A stretch of 5,605 nt of DNA from Pseudomonadota bacterium (GTDB lineage Bacteria; Pseudomonadota; Gammaproteobacteria; Burkholderiales; Burkholderiaceae), in the NCBI GenBank assembly GCA_023441105.1, contig JAEZQX010000211.1, forward strand, positions 1 to 5,605, in the 5' to 3' direction. The notes under the pieces are model-generated. The model had not been told where the DNA came from. It worked only from the letters and a program-made list of their open reading frames with translations, and did no database searches. Position numbers and translations under genes: made by a program. Position 1 is the first letter of the stretch. Each line of letters opens with the position of its first letter. Below are positions 1-5,605 of the stretch, one piece after another.

Positions 1-50
1 GGCCAGGGACGGGCGCCGGCGGCGCTCCCGCGGCACGGCCGATCACCAGG

Positions 51-65
51 AGCCTGGGCCAGGCT
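51..65. repeat. Short inverted repeat, possible hairpin or operator
   Basis: AGCCTGG at 51-57 is mirrored by CCAGGCT at 59-65 around a single central base. As RNA it could fold with a 6-bp stem and a 3-base loop. No run of T follows, so it is not a typical intrinsic terminator. A 10-bp perfect palindrome, GGCTCGAGCC, lies further down at 93-102. Either could bind a regulator, but palindromes of this size arise easily by chance in GC-rich DNA. Confidence 0.2.
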
Positions 66-122
66 TCTAGGCATGCATGTTGCCCGGCGGGCGGCTCGAG
101 CCTCCCAGAGGTTCCACCTTCC

Positions 123-129
123 GAGGAAG
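123..129 (+). promoter_or_regulatory. Ribosome binding site of the 28-codon ORF
   Basis: GAGGAAG lies 5 bases before the ATG at 135. It is the best Shine-Dalgarno match in the first 250 bases and is the main reason to believe that the small ORF is translated. Because that ORF overlaps the subunit II start, this site may also deliver ribosomes to the oxidase genes. Confidence 0.6.
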
Positions 130-134
130 CGCCA

Positions 135-221
135 ATGACACAGGAGCAGCACGAGAAGCAGGATCACGGCTTCTCCTCCGCCCACGCCCGCGATCGCTTC
201 GCGCTCGAAGAGATGAAGTGA
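135..221 (+). CDS. 28-residue hydrophilic small protein or leader peptide before subunit II
   Basis: The family is not recognised. The peptide is short, highly charged and free of membrane segments; it begins MTQEQHEKQDHG and ends ALEEMK. Three observations support translation. A GAGGAAG ribosome binding site sits 5 bases upstream. 24 of its 28 sense codons end in G or C, like the neighbouring genes. Its TGA stop overlaps the GTG start of subunit II as GTGA, the same kind of overlap seen further down the operon. It could be a small oxidase-associated protein, or a leader whose translation couples to subunit II. Its own role cannot be deduced from sequence. An upstream in-frame extension is possible because no stop precedes it in the window, but codon bias argues against that. 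Confidence 0.55.
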   Translation: MTQEQHEKQDHGFSSAHARDRFALEEMK

Positions 222-1192
222 CCGGCGGCCTGCTCTTGCGGATGGCGGCCGCCGGCGCGGCGGCGCTGGTGGCATCCTGCTCCGGCATCCAGTCCACCTT
301 TTCCACCTTCGGCAGCGAAGCCGAGTCGACGCGGGCGCTGACCGTGGCGATGGTCAGCGGTGCGACCGTCATCACCGTCGCGGTGCTGGCGCTCGCCGTC
401 CATGCCGTGCGGGCGCCGGAAGGCAGGCTGGATCATCGGCGCGGCATGCGCGTGATCCTGTGGCTCGGTGCCATCGGTCCCACCCTGATCCTCGCCGCCC
501 TGCTCGCGTCGACGCTGCCGACCATGCGCACGCTGGCCGCCAAGCCCGGCGACCTGGAGATCCGGGTCGACGGCGAACAGTTCTGGTGGCGGGTGCAGTA
601 CCAGCCGGCTAACGGCGAGCCGGTAGAAGCGGCCAACGAGATCCGCCTGCCCGTCGGCCGCACCGTCACCTTCCTGCTGACGAGTCCCGATGTCATCCAC
701 AGCTTCTGGATTCCCGGACTGGCCGGCAAGATGGACATGATCCCCGGCCGCACCACCCGGCTGGTGGTGCAGGCGACTGCGCCGGGCCAGTATCGCGGCG
801 CCTGCGCGGAGTTGTGCGGCCTCAGCCATGCGCTGATGGCCTTCGACGTCACCGCGATGGCGGCGGCGGACTTCGATCGCTGGCTGGCGGCGCAGGCGCA
901 ACCGGCGACCGCGCCCGGAGGATCCGGCGGGCAGCTCTTCGATCAGTACGGCTGCCTCGGCTGTCATCGGGTGCGCGGCCTGCCGCAGGGCTCGCCCATC
1001 GGCCCGGACCTGACCCACTTCGGATCCCGCCCGACGCTGGCGGCGTCCACGCTGCCGATGGAGCTGGCCGCGGTGGCGAAGTTCATCCGCGATCCCGCGG
1101 CGATCAAGCCGGCAGCGCTCATGCCGGGCTTCCACGACATGCCGGACGAGGACGCGCGGGCGATCGCGGGCTGGCTGATGGAGTTGCGCTAG
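218..1192 (+). CDS. coxB: Cytochrome c oxidase subunit II with C-terminal cytochrome c domain (caa3-like), predicted lipoprotein
   Basis: This is the electron-entry subunit of an aa3-type oxidase, 324 residues. A lipoprotein signal with lipobox VASC places the modified Cys at residue 21. Two membrane helices follow, at about 38-62 and 77-103, then a periplasmic cupredoxin domain. The CuA ligands are all present: His161, Cys196, Glu198 (backbone ligand in the family), Cys200, His204 and Met207. A class I cytochrome c domain has CLGCH at 246-250 and a likely Met302 axial ligand. Electrons should pass from heme c to CuA to heme a. I chose the GTG at 218 because it gives an intact signal peptide, has a purine-rich stretch (GAAGAG, about 207-212) upstream and overlaps the preceding small ORF. 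The ATG at 77 adds an Arg/Pro-rich non-secretory stretch, and the ATG at 242 leaves a signal without a positive charge. The entrance Glu of the K proton path before helix 2 appears as Val79. The TAG overlaps the next start by one base. Confidence 0.93.
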   Translation: MTGGLLLRMAAAGAAALVASCSGIQSTFSTFGSEAESTRALTVAMVSGATVITVAVLALAVHAVRAPEGRLDHRRGMRVILWLGAIGPTLILAALLASTLPTMRTLAAKPGDLEIRVDGEQFWWRVQYQPANGEPVEAANEIRLPVGRTVTFLLTSPDVIHSFWIPGLAGKMDMIPGRTTRLVVQATAPGQYRGACAELCGLSHALMAFDVTAMAAADFDRWLAAQAQPATAPGGSGGQLFDQYGCLGCHRVRGLPQGSPIGPDLTHFGSRPTLAASTLPMELAAVAKFIRDPAAIKPAALMPGFHDMPDEDARAIAGWLMELR

Positions 1193-3729
1193 TGGCGGAC
1201 TTCGTCGTACCGGACCAGGACGATCCGGCGGTCCGCGCGGCCCAGGAGGAGCGCCTGCGCGCGGTCTGGGAGCCGCCCAAGGGCCTGTTCCTGCGCTGGA
1301 CGGACACCAACAACGACGCGGTCGGCTCCTGGTACACGCTCACCGCCTTCGGCATGCTCCTCTTCGCCGGGATGCTGGCGCTGGTCATGCGCGCTCAGCT
1401 GGCCGTGCCGGACAACGACCTGGTCTCCGCCTCCACCTTCAACCAGCTGTTCACGCTGCACGGCTCGGCGATGATGTTCCTGTTCGCCGTGCCGATGTTC
1501 GAGGCCGTGTCGATCCTGCTGCTGCCGCAGCTCCTCGGCGCCCGCGACCTGCCATTCCCGCGGCTGTCGGCCTTCGGTTACTGGAGCTTCCTGATCGGCG
1601 GCGTGTTCGTCTGCGGCTCGATCTTCTTCGGTGCCGCTCCCGACGGCGGCTGGTTCATGTACCCGCCGCTGGCGACCGATACCAAGCTCTCCGGGATCGG
1701 CGCCGACATCTGGATGCTCGGCCTGTCCTTCATCGAGGTCTCGTCGATCGCCGCCGCGGTGGAGCTGATCGTCGGCGTGCTCAAGTGCCGGCCGCCGGGG
1801 ATGCGGCTCAACCTGATGCCGCTCTACGCCTGGTACATCCTGGTGGTCGCGGTGATGATCCTGTTCGCCTTCCCGCCGCTCATCGCCGGCGACATCCTCT
1901 TCGAGATGGAGCGGCTGCTGGACTGGCCGTTCTTCGATGCCGCGCGCGGCGGCGATCCCCTGCTGTGGCAGCACCTGTTCTGGATCTTCGGCCATCCGGA
2001 GGTCTACATCATCTTCCTGCCGTCGGTGGCGATCTTCGCGATGGTGGTGCCGACCTTCGCCCGCCGCCATCTGCTCGGCTATCCCTGGATCGTGCTGGCC
2101 GCCGTCGGCACCGGCTTCCTGAGCTTCGGCCTGTGGGTCCACCACATGTTCACCACCGGCCTGCCGAACATCAGCCTCGGCTTCTTCTCGGCGGCATCCG
2201 AGGCGGTGGCGATACCGACGGCGGTGCAGATCTTCGCCTTCATCGCCACGCTGTGGGCCGGGCGCGTGGTCTGGTCGACGCCGATCCTCTACGGCGCCGG
2301 CTCGCTGGCGATCTTCGTGATCGGCGGACTGACCGGCGTCATGGTGGCCATCGCGCCCTTCGACTGGCAGGCGCACGACACCTACTTCATCGTCGCCCAC
2401 CTGCACTACGTGCTGATCGGCGGCTCGGTCATGCCGCTGTTCGCGGGCCTCTACTACTACTGGCCGCTATTCACCGGCAAGAAGCTTTCGGACCGGCTCG
2501 GCAGGACCGCCTTCTGGCTGATGTTCGTCGGCTTCAACGTCGCATTCTTCCCGATGCACATCGCCGGGCTGATGGGCATGCCCCGGCGCGTGTACACCTA
2601 TCCGGACCAGCTCGGCATCAGCCTGCTGAACCTGGTGTCGTCGATCGGTGCCTTCGTGCTCGCCGCCGGCATCGCCGTGGTGGTCGTCGACCTGCTGCTG
2701 TCGCCGCGGCGCCCGAAAAGCCAACGCAACCCGTGGCAGGCCGGCACGCTCGAATGGCTGGCGCATCCGCGGGGAGATCATTGGGGCGTGCGCACGGTAC
2801 CCCTGATCGAGAGCCGCTACCCGATCTGGGACCAGCCGGGCTTCGTCAAGGCCGTCGACGAGGGGCGCTTCTTCCTGCCCGATGCCGACGACGGCAAGCG
2901 TGAGCTGATGATCACGTCGGTGCTCGACGCGCGGCCGCTGCAGGTGATGCGCATCGGCGGCCCGACCGTCAAGCCGATGCTGGCCGCGGTCACGCTCGGC
3001 AGCGTCTTCATCCTCACCACCTTCCACTTCTACCTGGCGGCGGCCGCGGGTGCCGTCGCCGCGCTGGCCGCGATCCTCTGGTGGCTCTGGACCGGCACCG
3101 GCATCATGCCGGAGAAGAAGGAAAAGCATGCGGGCCTCGGCGTGGTGCTGCCGCTCTCGTCCTCCGGGCCGCGGTCGCCGGGCTGGTGGGCGATGTTCAT
3201 CACCATGATGGCGGATTCCACCGCCTTCGCGAGCCTGGTCTTCGGCTATCTCTTCTACTGGACGATCCATCCCGAGTTTCCGCCGGCCGGCCAGCCGGGG
3301 CTGGAGGGGCCGGGCGTTCGATGGCCGATGATCGCCATGGCCCTGTTGCTGGCGACCTGGCTGCTGACGGTGGGCGCGCGCGAGTGGAACGCCGCAGGGC
3401 GCGTGCTTGCCGCGCGAATTGCCCTGATCGCGGCGGCCGCGGCCAGCGCGGCTGGCGGCCTCGCCGCGCTGGCGGGGCCGTGGACCAGCGGGCTCGATCC
3501 GGCCGCGCACGTCTATCCTGCCATCGTCTGGGTGCTGGTGATCTGGGTGGCGGCGCATGCGGCGCTGGCCATCGTCATGCTGCTCTACGTGCTTGCTCGC
3601 AGCCTCGCCGGGCGCATGACGCCGACGCACGACGGCGACCTGCGCAACATCACCGTGTACCAGCACTTCATCGCCCTGAGCGCGGTGACCACCTTTCCCT
3701 TGCTCGCCTTCTTCCCGGGGCTGGGATGA
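1192..3729 (+). CDS. ctaD: Fused cytochrome c oxidase subunits I and III
   Basis: Catalytic subunit that reduces O2 at heme a3-CuB in the inner membrane; 845 residues, a length typical of I-III fusions. Subunit I spans about 40-505. Heme a ligands are His90 and His405, the heme a3 ligand is His403, and CuB ligands are His268, His317 and His318. Tyr272 is the residue expected to crosslink to His268. Glu270 in GHPEVY marks the A1 type. His395/Asp396 match the Mg site and Arg465/Arg466 the propionate pair. A linker with NPWQAGTLEW (513-522) leads to about seven further helices (594-845) resembling subunit III, with Asp675 where Glu is usual. By-eye comparison with the R. sphaeroides enzyme shows the K-path Lys as Gln346 and Ser299 as Ala283, and the D-path Asn residues replaced. 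The GTG at 1192 follows GGAG by 8 bases and overlaps the subunit II stop. The stop overlaps the next gene as ATGA. Confidence 0.95.
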   Translation: MADFVVPDQDDPAVRAAQEERLRAVWEPPKGLFLRWTDTNNDAVGSWYTLTAFGMLLFAGMLALVMRAQLAVPDNDLVSASTFNQLFTLHGSAMMFLFAVPMFEAVSILLLPQLLGARDLPFPRLSAFGYWSFLIGGVFVCGSIFFGAAPDGGWFMYPPLATDTKLSGIGADIWMLGLSFIEVSSIAAAVELIVGVLKCRPPGMRLNLMPLYAWYILVVAVMILFAFPPLIAGDILFEMERLLDWPFFDAARGGDPLLWQHLFWIFGHPEVYIIFLPSVAIFAMVVPTFARRHLLGYPWIVLAAVGTGFLSFGLWVHHMFTTGLPNISLGFFSAASEAVAIPTAVQIFAFIATLWAGRVVWSTPILYGAGSLAIFVIGGLTGVMVAIAPFDWQAHDTYFIVAHLHYVLIGGSVMPLFAGLYYYWPLFTGKKLSDRLGRTAFWLMFVGFNVAFFPMHIAGLMGMPRRVYTYPDQLGISLLNLVSSIGAFVLAAGIAVVVVDLLLSPRRPKSQRNPWQAGTLEWLAHPRGDHWGVRTVPLIESRYPIWDQPGFVKAVDEGRFFLPDADDGKRELMITSVLDARPLQVMRIGGPTVKPMLAAVTLGSVFILTTFHFYLAAAAGAVAALAAILWWLWTGTGIMPEKKEKHAGLGVVLPLSSSGPRSPGWWAMFITMMADSTAFASLVFGYLFYWTIHPEFPPAGQPGLEGPGVRWPMIAMALLLATWLLTVGAREWNAAGRVLAARIALIAAAAASAAGGLAALAGPWTSGLDPAAHVYPAIVWVLVIWVAAHAALAIVMLLYVLARSLAGRMTPTHDGDLRNITVYQHFIALSAVTTFPLLAFFPGLG

Positions 3730-4115
3730 TCGACAGGCGCGCCGACGGCACCCGCCGACTCAGGAACACCCTGTGGGCGCTGATCGCGTCGCCGACCGTC
3801 TGGGCGCTGCACTTCCTGTTCTGCTACGTCTACGCCGCAGTGCTGTGCGCCAAGACGGGACGCTTCGAGTCGCTCGACGACGTGCGCTTCGCCATCACCA
3901 TGGCCACCGTCGTGTCGCTGCTGCTGGTGGCCACCTGCGGCTACTTCGCCTGGCGCGAGACGCTGATCGAAGGCGATCCGCCGCCGCACCAGGAGAGCAC
4001 CGACGAGGACCGGCTGCGCTTTCTTGCAGTGGCGACCATGCTGTTGTCGGCGCTGAGCTTCGTCGCCATCGTCTTCACGGCGATGCCGGCGTTCATCTTC
4101 GGGGATTGCCGATGA
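3726..4115 (+). CDS. Small three-helix membrane protein of the oxidase operon, unknown function
   Basis: A 129-residue inner-membrane protein with no function I can name. Hydrophobic segments lie at about 16-40, 55-76 and 98-125. The first contains a polar cluster, WALHFLFCY, with His29 and Cys33, followed by Cys41. Cys71 lies in helix 2, and the protein ends in GDCR with Cys128 next to last. A hydrophilic acidic loop at about 78-97 separates helices 2 and 3. The start ATG overlaps the subunit I/III stop and the stop overlaps the ctaG start, both as ATGA, so it is probably translated in step with both. From memory, similar small proteins with a W-x-x-H helix sit beside oxidase genes in other proteobacteria, annotated only as transmembrane proteins. 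It could be a small subunit, filling a subunit IV-like role, or a factor handling copper or heme; the buried His and Cys residues make the latter worth considering, but this is inference. Confidence 0.85.
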   Translation: MIDRRADGTRRLRNTLWALIASPTVWALHFLFCYVYAAVLCAKTGRFESLDDVRFAITMATVVSLLLVATCGYFAWRETLIEGDPPPHQESTDEDRLRFLAVATMLLSALSFVAIVFTAMPAFIFGDCR

Positions 4116-4774
4116 GCCCGCGGCCCAGGCAGCGCTGGCTCGCGGCCGGCATCGCCATCCTCGCCGGCGCCTGGCTGCTGGCAGCCTCCGGCTATGGCAT
4201 GACCGGCCACATGGCGGCTCACATGGCTGCCGTGGCAGTGGCCGCCCCGTTGCTGGCGATCGGCCTGGCGGGATCGCGCTTCGACCCGGCGACCCGCTGG
4301 CCCGCGCTGGTCGCGCCGCTGACCATGTCGCTGGTGGAAATGGTCGTCGTCTGGGGCTGGCACATGCCGGCGGCGCGTGCCGCGGTCGCGGTCAGCGCCG
4401 GCGCGCTGGCCCTGGAGCAGGCGACGTTCGTCGTCGCCGGGCTGCTGCTGTGGAGCGCCTGTCTCGGCACCCTCGACGCGCCGGGCAGCGCCCGCCGCGC
4501 TGCCGGCATCGCGGCGATGCTGCTGACGACCATGCACATGACGCTGCTGGGCGTGCTGCTGGCGCTCGCGCCGCGGACGCTCTTCGACACCAGCGGCTTC
4601 ACCTGCCTCGGGGTCAGCGTGGCGCCGCTTGCCGACCAGCAGATCGGCGGCGTGGTCATGCTGTTCGTCGGCGGGGTCAGCTACCTGGCGGGCGGGCTGT
4701 ACCTGCTGTCGCGGCTGCTGCGTCCCGATGCGGCGCAGCCCTGGGGGGTCGGGGATGCCGGAGCCAGGCCGTGA
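4112..4774 (+). CDS. ctaG: Caa3_CtaG-family cytochrome c oxidase assembly factor
   Basis: A polytopic membrane protein of 220 residues with about six hydrophobic segments, at roughly 10-27, 38-54, 63-80, 90-117, 130-153 and 177-205. The family hallmarks are GHMAAHM (His33, His37), WGWHMP (His84), MHMTLLG (His142), APRTLF (153-158) and the APLADQQIGG motif (171-180). This is the CtaG of caa3 oxidases, required in Bacillus subtilis for an active caa3 enzyme. It is unrelated to Cox11, which is also called CtaG. The conserved Met/His pairs suggest copper handling, but the family's biochemistry is not settled. It is somewhat short for the family. The ATG at 4112 is preceded by GGGGA with 6 bases of spacing and overlaps the upstream stop as ATGA. 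Its position in an operon with a cytochrome c-bearing subunit II fits the assignment. Confidence 0.88.
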   Translation: MSPRPRQRWLAAGIAILAGAWLLAASGYGMTGHMAAHMAAVAVAAPLLAIGLAGSRFDPATRWPALVAPLTMSLVEMVVVWGWHMPAARAAVAVSAGALALEQATFVVAGLLLWSACLGTLDAPGSARRAAGIAAMLLTTMHMTLLGVLLALAPRTLFDTSGFTCLGVSVAPLADQQIGGVVMLFVGGVSYLAGGLYLLSRLLRPDAAQPWGVGDAGARP

Positions 4775-4802
4775 GCCCGGGTTCGACCGGCAAGGTGGCG
4801 CC

Positions 4803-5605
4803 ATGGTCCTGAAGCTGACCTGGAAGCGCATCGCCGGCGCGACGCTGGCGGCCGTGGTGCTCGGCATGGCGCTGGCCTGGTCCGGCGTGATCAACATCGG
4901 CGCCTCCACCGGCCACTGGGCCGTCACCGACTGGTTCCTGCACTGGGCGATGCGCAATACCGTGCGCACTTATGCGGCCTTGACCGTCGACCGCAGCAAG
5001 GCCGATCCGCCTGGCGACAGCGGGCAGCTGGTATCGGCCGCCGGCCACTACGCGGCCCAATGTGCGGTCTGCCACGGCGCGCCGGGCGAGCAGCCGTCCC
5101 CGGTCATCCAGGCGGCCACGCCACCGCCGCCGGACCTGGCGGAGACCGCGGGCAGCTGGAGCGGGCGCGAGCTCTTCTGGATCGTGAAGCACGGCATCAA
5201 GTTGACTGCCATGCCGGCCTGGCCGGTGCAGGACCGCGACGACGAGGTCCGGCTGATGGCGGCCTTCGTGGCGCGGCTGCCGGACATGACCCCGGAGGAA
5301 TACCGGCGGCTCGCCTACGGCGACGGCGGGCGCGTGACCAGCGGCAAGGTGACCCGCCTCGAGGAGGCGCTGCCGGATTGCAACCGCTGTCATGCCGACG
5401 ACGGCCGCGGACAGGCCGACATACCGGTGCTGGCGGGCCAGAAGCCGGCGTACCTCGCGCAAGCGCTGCATGCCTTCGCCGCCGGCCGGCGCTCGAGCGC
5501 GGTGATGACGGCGGCAGCGGCGCGCGTCGACCCGAGCCTGTTTCCGGCGCTGGCCGAGCACTACGCAAGCCAGCCGCGCCGCGACACCACCGCGGCGCCT
5601 GGCAC
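4803..5605 (+). CDS. Membrane-anchored diheme cytochrome c, 3' end beyond window
   Basis: Probable electron donor to the oxidase; at least 267 residues, with the frame still open at the window end. An N-terminal helix (about 8-30, after MVLKLTWKR) lacks a clear cleavage site and probably anchors the protein, with both heme domains periplasmic. Domain 1 has CAVCH at 87-91 and a likely Met137 axial ligand in the segment KHGIKLTAMPAW. Domain 2 has CNRCH at 193-197, then LAGQ, YLAQAL and a likely Met235, a pattern like cytochrome c4. Domain 2 looks nearly complete by about residue 250, so the stop is probably close. The ATG at 4803 follows AAGGTGG by 4 bases and leaves a 28-base gap after ctaG. 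An in-frame ATG at 4755 would add 16 residues and overlap ctaG by 20 bases; I consider it less likely because the extension is polar and unlike a signal. Confidence 0.9.
   Translation, partial: MVLKLTWKRIAGATLAAVVLGMALAWSGVINIGASTGHWAVTDWFLHWAMRNTVRTYAALTVDRSKADPPGDSGQLVSAAGHYAAQCAVCHGAPGEQPSPVIQAATPPPPDLAETAGSWSGRELFWIVKHGIKLTAMPAWPVQDRDDEVRLMAAFVARLPDMTPEEYRRLAYGDGGRVTSGKVTRLEEALPDCNRCHADDGRGQADIPVLAGQKPAYLAQALHAFAAGRRSSAVMTAAAARVDPSLFPALAEHYASQPRRDTTAAPG

Larger units (their letters stand above)
1..134. other. Upstream non-coding region, no gene recognised
   Basis: No convincing gene is visible. The forward frame leading into the small ORF at 135 is open from base 3, but 14 of its 44 codons end in A or T, against 4 of 28 inside the small ORF. 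The peptide is also low-complexity, so I treat it as non-coding. A different frame ends in a TAG at 68-70 and could be the last codons of an upstream gene, but too little is visible to say. The region holds short inverted repeats (51-65, 93-102) and ends in a strong ribosome binding site. The operon promoter may lie here or upstream of the window; I could not pick out credible -35 and -10 boxes. Confidence 0.5.

Noticed and set aside
93..102. Perfect 10-bp palindrome GGCTCGAGCC as a regulator site
   Set aside because: It matches no operator I can name, and palindromes of this length are common by chance in GC-rich sequence.
77..217. Upstream ATG at 77 as the start of subunit II
   Set aside because: It would add 47 Arg/Pro/Gly-rich residues before the signal peptide, has no good ribosome binding site and would run through the small ORF. 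The GTG at 218 gives a proper lipoprotein signal.
164..1135. Minus-strand 323-codon frame opposite subunit II
   Set aside because: It is opposite the gene with the CuA and CxxCH motifs; the product is Arg/Gly-rich with no domain.
1189..2406. Long minus-strand open frame of 405 codons opposite the subunit I gene
   Set aside because: It lies wholly opposite a well-supported oxidase gene. Its product is a His/Arg/Gln/Glu/Asp-rich string with no domain, typical of antisense frames in GC-rich DNA.
1785..2903. Plus-strand 372-codon frame inside the subunit I gene
   Set aside because: The Arg/Ala/Pro-rich product is an out-of-frame reading of the oxidase core, whose true frame holds every heme and copper ligand.
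2467..3666. Long minus-strand open frame of 399 codons opposite the subunit III part
   Set aside because: It has the same antisense artefact composition, with no recognisable motif or ribosome binding site, and the opposite strand is clearly coding.
3941..5561. Overlapping minus-strand frames opposite ctaG and the diheme cytochrome
   Set aside because: The plus strand encodes recognisable CtaG and cytochrome c motifs here; the minus-strand products are low-complexity Arg/Gln-rich strings.

Overview
The window is one tightly packed, plus-strand operon from a GC-rich bacterium. Codons end overwhelmingly in G or C, and the genes have a proteobacterial look; I cannot place it to class or genus. 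The operon encodes an A-type (aa3/caa3-like) heme-copper cytochrome c oxidase together with an assembly factor and a dedicated electron-donor cytochrome. No RNA genes, insertion sequences, CRISPR arrays or convincing terminators were seen.

Layout. Positions 1-134 hold no convincing gene, only short inverted repeats and a strong ribosome binding site. A 28-residue hydrophilic small ORF (135-221) follows and overlaps the GTG start of subunit II. Subunit II (218-1192) is a predicted lipoprotein with two membrane helices, a complete CuA site and a C-terminal cytochrome c domain. It overlaps by one base a fused subunit I + subunit III gene (1192-3729, 845 residues), which carries all heme and CuB ligands. 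Next come a small three-helix membrane protein of unknown function (3726-4115), a Caa3_CtaG-family assembly factor (4112-4774), and a membrane-anchored diheme cytochrome c (from 4803) that is cut by the window end.

How they work together. The diheme cytochrome is inferred to pass electrons to the heme c domain of subunit II, then CuA, then heme a and the heme a3-CuB centre of subunit I, where O2 is reduced. CtaG probably helps build the metal centres, and the 129-residue protein is a candidate assembly factor or accessory subunit.

Most notable observation. By-eye alignment to the Rhodobacter sphaeroides aa3 oxidase gives a constant 16-residue offset over most of subunit I. Every ligand is kept, yet the K proton pathway has lost its key groups: Lys362 is Gln346, Ser299 is Ala283, and the subunit II entrance Glu is Val79. 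The D pathway keeps its Asp and Glu, but its Asn residues (121, 139, 207) are replaced. The oxidase therefore appears to be a distinct A-family variant with altered proton routes.
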